A stretch of DNA of 64,000 nucleotides from Clostridium sp. (GCF_026168755.1 NZ_JAPFDR010000002.1:86144-150143); one strand, 5' to 3'; shown: positions 17,772 through 27,445, numbered from the stretch's first letter. The notes: generated by a model not told the origin, from the letters alone. Made by a program: numbers and translations.

Positions 17772-17797
17772 TTAGGAACTCAATAATGAGTTCCTAA
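17772..17797. terminator. hairpin after the HAD gene
   Basis: Perfect 11-pair hairpin TTAGGAACTCA / TGAGTTCCTAA with loop ATAA, 20 bases past the HAD stop. The tail is A/T mixed rather than a clean T run, so termination strength is uncertain. It could serve both the plus gene and the small minus gene at 17830. Confidence 0.55.
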
Positions 17798-17829
17798 AAA
17801 TATATTCTATTTATTTTTATATACAAACT

Positions 17830-17934
17830 TTATAAAGCCTTTTCTTTATAATAATTTCTTAATCCTTGAAAAGTTGGATTAACTCCTAATTTAAAACATT
17901 CCTCTACATAAGCTTTTAAAACATAAATACTCAT
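17830..17934 (-). CDS. possible small protein (34 aa)
   Basis: A short minus-strand frame reading MSIYVLKAYVEECFKLGVNP and ending KEKAL. It has an AGAGGTG ribosome site eight bases before the ATG and ends close to a hairpin. The sequence looks amphipathic and helical with no membrane segment. I do not recognise it. The good ribosome site and its sole occupation of an intergenic gap make it a plausible gene, but the length prevents certainty. Confidence 0.4.
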   Translation of the reverse strand: MSIYVLKAYVEECFKLGVNPTFQGLRNYYKEKAL

Positions 17935-18045
17935 TTATTTAACACCTCTTTTTAAGACTTTTTTATTAATTTATGTTTTAATATATGTAATAAGAGTTAT
18001 GTAAATTACTAAAAATAATAAAAAAATTTAATTTGTAGGTGAAAA

Positions 18046-18795
18046 ATGAACTATATAATTTTTGATTTAGAATACAATCAGCAGCATCCTGATGATATTA
18101 ATCCATCAGAACCTAAACCTCCATTATTATTTGAGATAATTCAAATTGGAGCAATAAAATTAACTAATGACTTAAAAGCAATTTCTGTATTTAATTCTTT
18201 AGTTAAACCTAATATACACTTAAAACTTCATCCTTATGTAGAAAACTTAACTAAAATTAATATGGATGATTTAAATAAATCCCCAAACTTTAAATCTGTT
18301 TATACTGACTTTATTAATTTTATTGGCAAAGAAGAAAATATTCTTGTTATATGGGGTAGTTCTGATATAAAAGAGTTAATTAAAAATATAGAATTTTATA
18401 ATCTTGATTCCTCTAAAATTTCAAATAAATATATAGATATTCAAAGTTATGCTAGCAAATTATTTAATCTACCTAAAGGACAAAAAGTAAGTTTAAAAAA
18501 TGCTGTAGAAGCTCTTAATATTCCTGTTGAAGGTGACTTTCATGATGCATTTTTCGATGCCCACTATACTGCTGAAGTTTTTAAATCTATTTATACAAAG
18601 AAACTTTCTCCAAGTACCTTTATTAAAAGTCCCGAAAAAAGACCTAAAGTAAAAAAAGAAAAACTTGACTCTCACGCTTTAATAAAAGAATTTGAAAAGA
18701 TTTATAATCGTAAAATGTCTAAAGAAGAAGTTGAAATGATTAGATTAGCATATTTTATGGGTAAAACTAAACAATTTATTTTAAATGATGAATAA
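18046..18795 (+). CDS. DEDDh 3'-5' exonuclease (ERI-1/KapD-like)
   Basis: A 249-residue protein with an N-terminal DnaQ-type exonuclease domain. The acidic core is visible: FDLEYNQ (Exo I D and E), the Asp in WGSSDIKELIKN (Exo II region) and HDAFFDAHYTAEVF with the His and Asp of Exo III. The last 60 residues form a basic, helical tail. These enzymes trim RNA or DNA ends; the substrate is unknown here. It lies 45 bases before a membrane protein with a NERD-like domain on the same strand, so the two may be co-transcribed. Confidence 0.85.
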   Translation: MNYIIFDLEYNQQHPDDINPSEPKPPLLFEIIQIGAIKLTNDLKAISVFNSLVKPNIHLKLHPYVENLTKINMDDLNKSPNFKSVYTDFINFIGKEENILVIWGSSDIKELIKNIEFYNLDSSKISNKYIDIQSYASKLFNLPKGQKVSLKNAVEALNIPVEGDFHDAFFDAHYTAEVFKSIYTKKLSPSTFIKSPEKRPKVKKEKLDSHALIKEFEKIYNRKMSKEEVEMIRLAYFMGKTKQFILNDE

Positions 18796-18840
18796 TTTTC
18801 CAAATAATTAGGTAACCTAATACTAAAGGAGGCTATCTCA

Positions 18841-19764
18841 ATGTTGCTTGTTTTAGTAAATATTATTTGGATACTTATAAAATTAATATTTTATATGCTA
18901 TATTTTTTAATTAAAGCAACCCTTAAAACATTTGTTTTTATTTTTAAAAAACCATTTTTAAGATTTACATTTTTAATTATTAGCATTGGTTGCTTACTTC
19001 ATATTAAGTTTAATATACTAGCCACTATATATTTTATTTATTTAATGCATTTATTTGCAATAAGATTTAATATTTATAATAAAATTTATACTTATTTAAA
19101 TTATATTTATAACAAAATACGTAATTCTTATAAAGTTTCAAGTTGTTTAAAATCATTAAAAAATGATGGTATTATATTAAATAACATATATTTAGAAAGT
19201 AACAATGATGATTGTTGTTCTATCGATGAGCTAGTAATTACTAATGGTGGTATTTTTTCTATTAAAACATTAAATTATCCTTATAATGATTATAATGAAT
19301 TTAATGTCACTAAGATACTATCCTTAAATAATATTAAATCTAAAGATGATAAAATAATAGATATTAGCTTGATAAATTCTATATCTGAAGAATGTTTAAA
19401 ATGCTATAATATCTTGCAAGACATATTATCTTGTGAAATCCCAATAACTAACATTATTGCTATTCCACAAGAAAATTGTGTGGTAAAAGAAGACTATTCA
19501 TTAGACACTCCAATTGTAACTGCTAAGGATTTACCTTATTATATAAAAAATAAAATAAATAAAGATGTTAATTACTCACCATTATTAATAAAAGAAAATT
19601 TATTAGAAAATAAACTTTGGACCTTTGATATAGTTATTTCAAGACTTCAAAGTTTTCTTAATCATAGTAAAATTACTATATTATTTTTTACTATATTTCT
19701 AGCTATATATTATATCTATATAACTTTTATATCTTATATATTTTTTAAAATAATTACATTATAA
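18841..19764 (+). CDS. membrane protein with NERD-like (nuclease-related) domain
   Basis: A 307-residue protein with three or four hydrophobic segments in residues 1-80, a soluble middle and one hydrophobic segment at the very C-terminus (about 280-300). The soluble part reads DELVITNGGIFSIKTLN around residues 125-142, the NERD pattern in which an Asp and a later (E/K)xK strand resemble a nuclease core; the acidic residue of the ExK is replaced here (SIK), so activity is doubtful. An AAGGAGG ribosome site precedes ATG 18841. Its partner could be the exonuclease gene upstream. The family call is moderate. Confidence 0.6.
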   Translation: MLLVLVNIIWILIKLIFYMLYFLIKATLKTFVFIFKKPFLRFTFLIISIGCLLHIKFNILATIYFIYLMHLFAIRFNIYNKIYTYLNYIYNKIRNSYKVSSCLKSLKNDGIILNNIYLESNNDDCCSIDELVITNGGIFSIKTLNYPYNDYNEFNVTKILSLNNIKSKDDKIIDISLINSISEECLKCYNILQDILSCEIPITNIIAIPQENCVVKEDYSLDTPIVTAKDLPYYIKNKINKDVNYSPLLIKENLLENKLWTFDIVISRLQSFLNHSKITILFFTIFLAIYYIYITFISYIFFKIITL

Positions 19765-19773
19765 AGTACATAA

Positions 19774-19822
19774 AAAAGTAACTAACTTTTTATCATTAAA
19801 GATATCTGAATTAGTTACTTTT
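19774..19822. terminator. bidirectional terminator
   Basis: AAAAGTAACTAA pairs with TTAGTTACTTTT across a 25-base loop, with T-rich flanks on both strands. It sits between the convergent NERD gene and the small minus gene. Confidence 0.7.
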
Positions 19823-19836
19823 ATTTTATAGTTAAA

Positions 19837-19989
19837 CTATCCTAACATTTCATATTTATCCATATTAGTTTGTTTTACAATCTTATTGTAAACAACCTTT
19901 ATATCATCTGCATTATTATCAAAAGCTAATGCTTCTACTAATGCATCTAAAATAACAATTACTTCCTTTTCATCTAATTTTATATCCAT
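19837..19989 (-). CDS. small protein of unknown function (50 aa)
   Basis: Begins MDIKLDEKEVIVILDALVEA at ATG 19989 directly after GGAGGAG; a longer frame exists upstream but would overlap pepF and bury this ribosome site. It is acidic and probably all-helical, ending MDKYEMLG. It lies 22 bases downstream of pepF on the same strand and before a terminator, so it is likely the second gene of that transcript. I do not know its family. Confidence 0.6.
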   Translation of the reverse strand: MDIKLDEKEVIVILDALVEALAFDNNADDIKVVYNKIVKQTNMDKYEMLG

Positions 19990-20011
19990 AATTCTCCTCC
20001 ACACCTTAATA

Positions 20012-21784
20012 TTATTTACTAAGTTCAATAAATTTCTCTATATCTTCTTCTATAGTTTTTAATGAATTTCTCCAAAATTCTTTATTATGAATATCTATGC
20101 CAACTTCTTTTGTTATATCTGCAATTTTATTTTTTCCTGTAATGGATAAAAGCCTTTCATATTCACTTGTAAAACTTTTACCCTTCTTTAAATATTCAGC
20201 ATATAATCCCTTTGCAAATAATAAACCAAATGCATATGGGAAATTATAATAATTATAATCTGCATCATAATAATGCGGCTTCCATGCCCACATATAAGGA
20301 TGTAAATATTCTGGATCTAAACCATTACCATAAGCTTCTCTTTGTGCTTTTAACATTAATTCTTTAATTTGGTCAACTGTTAATGCACTTTCTTTTCTTG
20401 CTTCAAAAACTGACTTTTCAAATAAAAATCTTGAATAAATATCTACTATTACCTGTGTACAATCACAGATTTCAGCTTCTAATATAGCTAGTGCCTCATC
20501 CTTATCAGCCTCTTTAATTGCAGCTTTTTTTATTATAGTTTCACAGAATGTAGATGCTGTCTCAGCTATAGGCATTGGATACTCTGAATTAAGTATTGCT
20601 TCATTTTTTAAGCATTCTCCATGGAATCCATGTCCAAGTTCATGAGCCATAGTTACTACATCACCAAAGCTACCGCCATAATTTAGCAATATCCTACTTT
20701 CTCCTATAAAATGAAGTCCAGCACAAAATGCTCCTCCAACTTTTCCTTCTCTAGGTTCTACATCTATCCAATTATTATCTATTGCCTTTTGCGCAAAGTT
20801 ACCTAAATTGTCACTAAATGTTCTAAAGTTTTTAACTACAAACTTTGCCCCTTCGTCATATGTAAATTTCATATCAGCATTTGATATTGGAGCATATAAG
20901 TCATAAAACGGTAATCCATTTTTATGTCCTAACATTTCTGCTTTTCTCCTTAAATACTTTCTAAAAACAGGTAAGCTTTCTTTCATAGCATCTAACATTG
21001 CATTTAATGATTCTTCATCCATTCTTGAATCTAATAAAGTTTTTTCTAAAGGCGACTTATATCCTCTAAAATCACAAACTGTTAATACTTCTCCCTTTAT
21101 TCCATTAAGAGCAGCTGCCACTCCTTCTTCTACCTTCTTATAAGATGCTATTTCCGCCTCATAGGCTCTTTTTCTTACTTCCCCTGATTTATCTTCTGCC
21201 ATATTTAACACTACTGTTAATGGATATTCTTTCACTTCATCATTTTCTTTAATTTCAACCATTAATGATGATATTAAATTATCCTTAAGCTTACTCCAGG
21301 CATTAGAACCTGTATTTTTCATATTTGCAATAATACTTTCCTCTTTATCACTTAATAAATACTTACTTTGTTCTATAATGCTTTTTAATACATATTCATG
21401 TGCCTTAAGTAACTCTGATTTTTCAATTATACACTCAATATTATCAATATTACTTATATATCTTTCTATCTTAGTTGAAGCTTCAACCATATAAGTTAAC
21501 TTTTTTTCAAATATATCAGAATATCTTAATGCTTCTGTATCTTTTGTATTAACACTAATGCTTAATTGTATAAATGCACCTATTTTACTAATTAATTCAG
21601 TTAACTTTGAATACTTCTTTATGTACTCTTCTAACTTTACTAATATATCATTATTATCTTTTACAATATCATTAGCCCATTCATTAACTTCATTAATTTT
21701 AATTGTAAGTTTATCCATATCAATTTTAAATTCTTCACTTTCAAATGATGGATATAATTCTTTCAAGCTCCAATTCAAACTCAT
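20012..21784 (-). CDS. pepF: oligoendopeptidase F
   Basis: A 590-residue M3-family zinc metallopeptidase. The active site TMAHELGHGFHGECL (HExxH form, near residue 380) and the downstream Glu in PIAETASTFCETI, the third zinc ligand, are both intact. The N-terminal half is the helical lid typical of PepF (CDFRGYKSPLEKTLLDSRMD). It cleaves short peptides in the cytoplasm. It starts at ATG 21784 after AGGAGG. The following small gene may be co-transcribed; the upstream gene is separated by a strong terminator. Confidence 0.94.
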   Translation of the reverse strand: MSLNWSLKELYPSFESEEFKIDMDKLTIKINEVNEWANDIVKDNNDILVKLEEYIKKYSKLTELISKIGAFIQLSISVNTKDTEALRYSDIFEKKLTYMVEASTKIERYISNIDNIECIIEKSELLKAHEYVLKSIIEQSKYLLSDKEESIIANMKNTGSNAWSKLKDNLISSLMVEIKENDEVKEYPLTVVLNMAEDKSGEVRKRAYEAEIASYKKVEEGVAAALNGIKGEVLTVCDFRGYKSPLEKTLLDSRMDEESLNAMLDAMKESLPVFRKYLRRKAEMLGHKNGLPFYDLYAPISNADMKFTYDEGAKFVVKNFRTFSDNLGNFAQKAIDNNWIDVEPREGKVGGAFCAGLHFIGESRILLNYGGSFGDVVTMAHELGHGFHGECLKNEAILNSEYPMPIAETASTFCETIIKKAAIKEADKDEALAILEAEICDCTQVIVDIYSRFLFEKSVFEARKESALTVDQIKELMLKAQREAYGNGLDPEYLHPYMWAWKPHYYDADYNYYNFPYAFGLLFAKGLYAEYLKKGKSFTSEYERLLSITGKNKIADITKEVGIDIHNKEFWRNSLKTIEEDIEKFIELSK

Positions 21785-21864
21785 TATAATCCTCCTCTTA
21801 TTTTTACAAATTCTTATTATAATTATATACTGTTGTTGAAAATAATTCCAACAAACATATAAAA

Positions 21865-21907
21865 AAAAGTGAAATAAATTGCAAAATTCACAATTTATTT
21901 CACTTTT
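21865..21907 (-). terminator. terminator of the 236-aa membrane protein gene
   Basis: A perfect 17-pair hairpin, AAAAGTGAAATAAATTG with CAATTTATTTCACTTTT, nine-base loop, ten bases past the stop of the gene at 21917. Confidence 0.85.
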
Positions 21908-21916
21908 ATTAAATTT

Positions 21917-22627
21917 CTATTTTCTAACTTTGACCTGAAGCTTTTCTATCCATCCTTTATTATACTTTAATGAAATATAACCTATTATACTTATAATTAA
22001 TGCTCCAACTGCATCTACAAATAAATCTATCATAGTATCCGTTAAAGCAGCTCTTCCTATTAATTGTGTACCATCTTCCAAAGCAAACTTTTGCATATTA
22101 AGACCTAGCAAACCATCAAAAGTAAATTCATAAAATTCCCAAACTACTCCTAAAGTCACTGCAAAACAAAATGAAAATAAGGCTACAAACAAAGGACTTA
22201 AATTCATAGGAACTTCTTCGGTATTATTTAATAAAGTCACAATTGAAAAACCTAATGCACCTATCATTGCCCCACTAAATGTATGTAAAATATTATCCCA
22301 ATTTGAAACATTATAATAAAAACTCTTTACTTCACCTAAATATATTGCAAAATATAAGAATATAGTATATAAAATTAACATATTTGATGGTATTTCAATT
22401 TTTAATCTATGCTCTAACATTCCTGGTAACAACATTGCAACTACACCTAAAATACATTGACACAGCATTAAAGCATAATCACTTTTTATACGAACAAATG
22501 GTTCGTTAGGATCTGCAACTGTTGGTGCTTTATTAATTGCAAAAACTAAAAATACAATTGTAGAAACTAATGTTATTAGCACAAAATAACTTAAAATTTT
22601 CTGCCAATTAATTTTATTTTTCCTCAC
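21917..22627 (-). CDS. membrane protein, YjdF/DUF2238-like
   Basis: A 236-residue polytopic membrane protein with about six hydrophobic segments. The pattern NWDNILHTFSGAMIGALGFS and VVWEFYEFTFDGLLGLN matches the DUF2238 (YjdF) family, in which the conserved His, Trp and Glu residues lie in or near the membrane. Biochemical role unknown. Cleanly bordered: terminator downstream and a 190-base AT-rich gap upstream before the asnA leader, which is divergent. Confidence 0.7.
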   Translation of the reverse strand: MRKNKINWQKILSYFVLITLVSTIVFLVFAINKAPTVADPNEPFVRIKSDYALMLCQCILGVVAMLLPGMLEHRLKIEIPSNMLILYTIFLYFAIYLGEVKSFYYNVSNWDNILHTFSGAMIGALGFSIVTLLNNTEEVPMNLSPLFVALFSFCFAVTLGVVWEFYEFTFDGLLGLNMQKFALEDGTQLIGRAALTDTMIDLFVDAVGALIISIIGYISLKYNKGWIEKLQVKVRK

Positions 22628-22773
22628 ATGCTTTCACTCCTTTATTTAAAATTTATAAATATTAATTTGTATTAGTTCAAATTATAATTCTATAATAAAT
22701 ATGAGTAAAAGTAAAATACTATGTGAAATTTATCTATATTTTTATATATTTCTTTATTTTTTTAATATATATA

Positions 22774-22802
22774 TTTACATCTCCAATATTTTATTATATT
22801 AT
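22774..22802 (+). promoter_or_regulatory. promoter of asnA leader
   Basis: TTTACA, 17-base spacer, TATTAT, about 20 bases before the T-box stem I. Both hexamers are close to consensus. Confidence 0.65.
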
Positions 22803-22821
22803 TAATAACATAAATATTAAC

Positions 22822-23098
22822 AAGCATTGATGGAGAGAGTAATTTTAACGATATCTTTAAGCGAGTAAGGGATGGTGTAAGCCTTATAAGATTAGTTTTA
22901 ATGAAAAACACTCCTGAGCTTCTAACCGAACAGTTTGGATTTTCCTCACTTAGTAGACTTAGACGGGACCCTACCGTTAAAATGGGACAGTCTTAAATTT
23001 ATATTTAAATTTAGCACTGATAAAGAGGCTTTTATGCAAATTAGGTGGTACCGCGGAATTTACCTTTCGTCCTATATTTTAGGACGAAAGGTTTTTTT
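22822..23098 (+). promoter_or_regulatory. T-box leader, asparagine specifier
   Basis: A complete T-box: stem I base ATGGAGAGAGTA, apical AGGGATGGTGTAAGCC, specifier region AACACTCCTGAG, the core box AGGTGGTACCGCGG at 23043-23056 and a terminator. By the usual position of the specifier directly before ACTCCTGAG, the codon is AAC (22907-22909), asparagine, which agrees with the downstream asparagine synthetase. Uncharged tRNA-Asn should allow read-through. Confidence 0.93.
23062..23098 (+). terminator. T-box-controlled terminator
   Basis: ACCTTTCGTCCT pairs with AGGACGAAAGGT, followed by seven Ts, 23 bases before asnA. Its 5' arm lies directly downstream of the T-box core, as expected for the terminator/antiterminator switch. 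Confidence 0.92.
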
Positions 23099-23120
23099 AT
23101 ATTATTTAGGGGGTTGCTTT

Positions 23121-24146
23121 ATGACAAAAGAATTAAAATCTAAAGTTTTCATACCTGAAAACTACAAATCAAACTTATCATTAATAGAAACAGAAATAGC
23201 AATTAAAAAAGTTAAAGACTTCTTTGAAACTAAACTTGCTGAAACTTTAAACTTAACAAGAGTTTCTGCTCCATTATTCCTTGAAAATAGCTCAGGCTTA
23301 AATGATAATTTAAATGGAGTAGAAAGACCTGTAAGCTTTGACATGTTAGCAATTGAAGATAGTAATATAGAAATTGTTCACTCATTAGCAAAATGGAAAA
23401 GATTCGCTCTTCATAGATATAAATTTGAGGCTGGCTCTGGTTTATATACAGATATGAATGCAATTAGAAGAGATGAAGAGTTAGATAATATACACTCTAT
23501 TTATGTTGACCAATGGGATTGGGAAAAGGTAATTACTAAAGAAGATAGAAATTTATATACTTTAAAGGATACAGTTAGAAAAATCTTTTCTGTATTCAAA
23601 GCAACAGAAGATTTTGTTTCTAGTGAATATCCATCTATTGAAAAGATTTTACCTGAGGATATTACCTTTATTACATCACAAGAATTAGAAGATATGTATC
23701 CTTCTCTAACATCTAAAGAAAGAGAAAATGCTATTACTAAAAAGCATAAAGCTGTATTTATATTAGGTATTGGAGATGAATTAAAATCTGGTGAAAAGCA
23801 TGATGGAAGAAGTCCTGACTATGATGACTGGAAACTTAATGGAGATATTTTATTTTACGATCCATTATTCGATTCTGCTATAGAACTTTCTTCTATGGGT
23901 ATTAGAGTTGATAAGGCAGCATTAGAATATCAATTACAGAAATCCGGATGTGAAGACAGACGTGACCTTCCATTCCATAAAGCATTATTAGAAGATAAAC
24001 TTCCTTTAACTATGGGTGGTGGAATTGGTCAATCAAGAATCTGTATGTTCTTTTTAAGAAAAGCTCACATAGGTGAAGTGCAAGCTTCTATTTGGGATGA
24101 ATATACTCATAAACAATGTGAAGCTGCAAATATTGAACTATTATAA
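23121..24146 (+). CDS. asnA: aspartate-ammonia ligase (asparagine synthetase A)
   Basis: A 341-residue class II synthetase-like enzyme that makes asparagine from aspartate, ammonia and ATP. It begins [20 protein letters not shown] at ATG 23121 after GGGGG; an in-frame extension upstream runs through the T-box and is not coding. Family motifs include [54 protein letters not shown] and the C-terminal [19 protein letters not shown]-binding signature. Regulation by the AAC T-box fits the product. Confidence 0.96.
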   Translation: MTKELKSKVFIPENYKSNLSLIETEIAIKKVKDFFETKLAETLNLTRVSAPLFLENSSGLNDNLNGVERPVSFDMLAIEDSNIEIVHSLAKWKRFALHRYKFEAGSGLYTDMNAIRRDEELDNIHSIYVDQWDWEKVITKEDRNLYTLKDTVRKIFSVFKATEDFVSSEYPSIEKILPEDITFITSQELEDMYPSLTSKERENAITKKHKAVFILGIGDELKSGEKHDGRSPDYDDWKLNGDILFYDPLFDSAIELSSMGIRVDKAALEYQLQKSGCEDRRDLPFHKALLEDKLPLTMGGGIGQSRICMFFLRKAHIGEVQASIWDEYTHKQCEAANIELL

Positions 24147-24191
24147 AATTTATATAAATTTTTAATACTACAAACCACAATAATTATTATC

Positions 24192-24253
24192 AGACTGCTG
24201 ACAAAGTGTCAGCAGTCTAAAAAAATCATAGCTATTTCTAGCTATGATTTTTT
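24192..24253. terminator. double hairpin between convergent asnA and mnmA
   Basis: Two adjacent perfect hairpins: AGACTGCTGAC / GTCAGCAGTCT (24192-24218, five-base loop), then AAAAAATCATAGCTA / TAGCTATGATTTTTT (24220-24253, four-base loop). The second has A and T runs on both sides and is a bidirectional terminator; the first adds a GC-richer stem. Confidence 0.8.
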
Positions 24254-24255
24254 AC

Positions 24256-25341
24256 TTATATTATACCAGCAATAATTCCTCCACCAACAACTTTGTTTCC
24301 TTGATAGAAAACAACAGATTGGCCTTTTGTTATTGCTCTTTGTTTTTCTTTAAAGCTAACTTTAACTTTTCCATCTCTTAAAGGTGAAATAACTGCCTCT
24401 GCTGGTTTTCCTGAATATCTAACCTTTGCTTCAACTGTTATTGGCTCTTCAAGCTTATCAAATGGAATAAAGTTAACATCCTTAGCAACTAAGTCAGTCT
24501 TAAATATATCCTCTTCTGGACCTAATACAACTTCATTAGTTCTAGGATTTATATCAGTTACAAATACAGGTCTTCCAAGTGCTATTCCTAACCCCTTTCT
24601 TTGACCTATAGTATAGTAAACTATTCCTTTATGTTCTCCTAATACATTTCCGTTTTTATCAACAAAATTTCCTGGAACAACCTCTAATGGTCTAGCTTTA
24701 CTTATGTATCTACCATGATTATTATCTGGTATAAAGCAAATTTCTTCACTATCTTTTTTATTATATACTGATAATCCAATTTCCTTAGCAATTTCTCTTA
24801 TTCTATCCTTAGTGTATTCTCCACAAGGCATAAGAGTATGTGCTAATTGCTCTTGAGTAAAGTTATATAATGCATATGTTTGGTCTTTTCTATCATCATC
24901 TGAACGAATTAATAGATATCTTCCATTTTCATCTTGCTCAATTTTAGCATAGTGACCTGTTGCAACATAATCAGCACCTATTCCTTGAGCTTTTCTTAAT
25001 AACTCATCAAATTTTAAATGCTTATTACATGCTATACATGGATTTGGTGTTTTTCCATCTATATATTCTTGAACAAAATAATCAATAACTTTTTCTTTAA
25101 AGCTATCCCTAAAGTTCATTACATAAAAAGGAATGCCAATTTTATTAGCAACTCTTCTAGCATCGTCTACAGCTGAAAGTGAACAACATCCACCTTCCCT
25201 TTCTGTATAATCTTTATCTTCTTGCCATATTTGCATTGTAACACCAATAACATCATATCCTTGTTCTTTTAAAAGATAAGCAGCAACGGAGCTATCAACT
25301 CCGCCGCTCATACCTATAACTACTTTCTTTTTCTTTTCCAT
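24256..25341 (-). CDS. mnmA: tRNA-specific 2-thiouridylase
   Basis: MnmA installs the 2-thio group on uridine 34 of Lys, Glu and Gln tRNAs. The PP-loop [18 protein letters not shown] is at the N-terminus, the first catalytic cysteine is in [15 protein letters not shown], the second in [15 protein letters not shown], and the C-terminal beta domain ends [19 protein letters not shown] use ATG 25341, seven bases after AAGGTG. It is the last gene after iscR, iscS and iscU, and the sulfur comes from IscS, so the operon links Fe-S assembly and tRNA thiolation. Confidence 0.96.
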   Translation of the reverse strand: MEKKKKVVIGMSGGVDSSVAAYLLKEQGYDVIGVTMQIWQEDKDYTEREGGCCSLSAVDDARRVANKIGIPFYVMNFRDSFKEKVIDYFVQEYIDGKTPNPCIACNKHLKFDELLRKAQGIGADYVATGHYAKIEQDENGRYLLIRSDDDRKDQTYALYNFTQEQLAHTLMPCGEYTKDRIREIAKEIGLSVYNKKDSEEICFIPDNNHGRYISKARPLEVVPGNFVDKNGNVLGEHKGIVYYTIGQRKGLGIALGRPVFVTDINPRTNEVVLGPEEDIFKTDLVAKDVNFIPFDKLEEPITVEAKVRYSGKPAEAVISPLRDGKVKVSFKEKQRAITKGQSVVFYQGNKVVGGGIIAGII

Positions 25342-25361
25342 CAAATCACACCTTAAGTTTT

Positions 25362-25805
25362 TTATTCGTGTCCATGTACTGCATCATGTAATTCATCATG
25401 ATCTGTTTCTTCGAATTCCCATCCTTCAGTGCTTAATCCAGCATTTTTTCTGTAGTCATTTATTGCTTTGTGTATAGCTTCTTCAGCTAATACTGAACAG
25501 TGCATTTTTACTGGTGGAAGTCCATCTAAAGCTTCAGCAACAGCTTTATTTGATAACTCCCAAGCTTCTTCTAAAGTCTTTCCTTTAATCATTTCTGTAG
25601 CCATTGAAGATGAAGCTATAGCTGATCCACAGCCAAAAGTTTGGAATTTAACATCTTTAATAATGTTATCTTCTACTTTTAAATAAACTCTCATTATATC
25701 TCCGCACTTAGCATTTCCAACTTCTCCAACACCATTTGCGTCTTCAATTTCTCCTACATTTCTTGGATTTCTAAAATGGTCCATAACCTTATCTGTATAT
25801 ATCAT
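25362..25805 (-). CDS. iscU: Fe-S cluster scaffold protein (NifU/IscU type)
   Basis: A 147-residue IscU-fold scaffold. The three cluster cysteines are present: [31 protein letters not shown] and [17 protein letters not shown], with the Asp after the first cysteine. Assembles clusters from sulfur delivered by the cysteine desulfurase encoded two bases upstream. The C-terminal tail rich in His and acidic residues ([13 protein letters not shown]) is longer than in short IscU proteins and might bind metal; that is speculation. Confidence 0.94.
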   Translation of the reverse strand: MIYTDKVMDHFRNPRNVGEIEDANGVGEVGNAKCGDIMRVYLKVEDNIIKDVKFQTFGCGSAIASSSMATEMIKGKTLEEAWELSNKAVAEALDGLPPVKMHCSVLAEEAIHKAINDYRKNAGLSTEGWEFEETDHDELHDAVHGHE

Positions 25806-25807
25806 AA

Positions 25808-26992
25808 TTATTTTTCTCCCTTCTTAACAAAATCACTCCATAATGGTGACATATTTCTTATTCTTTGTATAATTCCAGGTAATACCTCTAAAACATAATC
25901 AACATCTTCTTCACTTGAGCCATCACCTAATGTTAATCTTAATGATCCATGAGCTAATTCATGTGGTAAACCTATTGCTAAAAGTACATGTGATGGGTCT
26001 AATGATCCTGATGTACATGCACTTCCGCTTGATGCACATATTCCTTCGAAGTCTAATGATAATAAAATTGATTCACCTTCTATATAAGTAAATCTTACAT
26101 TTGCATTACCAGGTAATCTCTTATCACCTCTTGGTCCGTTTAAATATGAGTATGGAACCTTTTCTAATATTCCATCTATAAGCTTATCTCTAAGAGCTGA
26201 AATTCTTTCCATATGAGCTTCTAAGTCTTTTGTAGCTAACTCTATAGCTTTACCTAATCCAACAACTGCTGCAATATTTTCAGTTCCTGCTCTTCTAGCT
26301 CTCTCTTGCCCACCACCGTGGATTAAGTTGTCTATTCTTACACCCTTTCTTATGTATAAAACTCCTATTCCTTTAGGCCCATATATTTTATGACCTGCTA
26401 AAGATAAAAGGTCTATATTCATTTCTTTTACATCTACTGGAACATTTCCTACTGCTTGAACTGCATCTGTATGGAATAAAACTTTTCTTTCTCTACAAAT
26501 TGCACCTATTTCTTTTACAGGTTGAATAGTTCCTATTTCATTATTTGCAAACATAATTGACACTAAAATAGTCTTATCTGTTATTGCATTTTTTAATTCT
26601 TCTAAATCAATAAATCCTTCTTCATTAACATCTAAGTAAGTTACTTCAAAACCGTTTTTTTCTAAATATTCACAAGTATGAAGAACTGCATGGTGTTCTA
26701 TTTTAGTAGTTATTATATGATTCCCTTTTTTTCTATGAGCTGACGCAATACCTTTAATTGCCCAGTTATCTGCTTCAGATCCACCTCCTGTGAAGTAAAC
26801 CTCGCTCATATCACAATTTAAAGCATTCGCGACTTGACCTCTTGCTTTATCTATTGCCATTTTTGTTTCTCTTGATATTCCATAAAAAGATGATGGATTA
26901 CCAAATTTTTGTGTGAAATATGGTAACATTTCTTCTAAAACTTCTGGCTTCACATAAGTAGTAGCCGCATAATCCATATATACTGTTTTCAT
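25808..26992 (-). CDS. iscS: cysteine desulfurase
   Basis: A 394-residue NifS/IscS-type PLP enzyme. The PLP lysine is in SLAGHKIYGPKGIGVLY near residue 205, the substrate loop cysteine is in ICASSGSACTSGSLDPSHVL near 325, and the N-terminus MKTVYMDYAATTYVKPEVLE is standard. It frees sulfur from cysteine as a persulfide for IscU and MnmA, both downstream. Sits three bases after iscR. Because NifS and IscS names are used interchangeably in clostridia, the symbol is by function. Confidence 0.95.
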   Translation of the reverse strand: MKTVYMDYAATTYVKPEVLEEMLPYFTQKFGNPSSFYGISRETKMAIDKARGQVANALNCDMSEVYFTGGGSEADNWAIKGIASAHRKKGNHIITTKIEHHAVLHTCEYLEKNGFEVTYLDVNEEGFIDLEELKNAITDKTILVSIMFANNEIGTIQPVKEIGAICRERKVLFHTDAVQAVGNVPVDVKEMNIDLLSLAGHKIYGPKGIGVLYIRKGVRIDNLIHGGGQERARRAGTENIAAVVGLGKAIELATKDLEAHMERISALRDKLIDGILEKVPYSYLNGPRGDKRLPGNANVRFTYIEGESILLSLDFEGICASSGSACTSGSLDPSHVLLAIGLPHELAHGSLRLTLGDGSSEEDVDYVLEVLPGIIQRIRNMSPLWSDFVKKGEK

Positions 26993-26995
26993 ATA

Positions 26996-27445
26996 TTATT
27001 CACTCCTCTGTAATGTTAGTGCTTCATTTTTTTCCTTAATTTTATTATAATCATCTACTATATCTTGTAACGTTATGCCTTCCATAACTTTGTCTATACT
27101 ATTTTTTATTTTCGTCCATAAAAGCCTAGTTGCACAACAATCTATATTATTACAAGCAACCCCTTCAATACAATCAGCAATCTCTATAGGACCTTCAAGT
27201 ACATACATTATATCTGAAATCTTAATCTCTTTTGGCTCTCTTCCTAGTATATATCCACCCTGAGCACCTCTTATACTATTTATAAGCTTTGCCTTCCTAA
27301 GCGGGGAAAATAGCTGCTCTAAATAATATTCAGATATCCCTTGTCTTTGTGAAATAGTTTTTATTGATAGGGGAGAATCTCCATAATGTATTGCAAGCTC
27401 AACCATGGCCTTTACTCCATATCTTCCTTTAGTTGATAATTTCAT
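26996..27445 (-). CDS. iscR: Rrf2 family regulator (IscR-like)
   Basis: A 149-residue Rrf2 protein. The winged helix is MKLSTKGRYGVKAMVELAIH to SEYYLEQLFSPLRKAKLINS, followed by RGAQGGYILGR wing, and a cysteine cluster CIEGVACNNIDCCATRLLW near residue 92 that can bind an Fe-S cluster. It heads the isc-mnmA operon and very likely represses it when clusters are plentiful. Two direct repeats, CTCTGCTTT, at its promoter are candidate sites. The start is ATG 27445 after AGGGGTGAG. Confidence 0.92.
   Translation of the reverse strand: MKLSTKGRYGVKAMVELAIHYGDSPLSIKTISQRQGISEYYLEQLFSPLRKAKLINSIRGAQGGYILGREPKEIKISDIMYVLEGPIEIADCIEGVACNNIDCCATRLLWTKIKNSIDKVMEGITLQDIVDDYNKIKEKNEALTLQRSE

Noticed and set aside
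22935..23120. An in-frame extension upstream of asnA through the leader
   Set aside because: It crosses the T-box core and terminator; the real start is ATG 23121 after GGGGG, and family proteins begin there.
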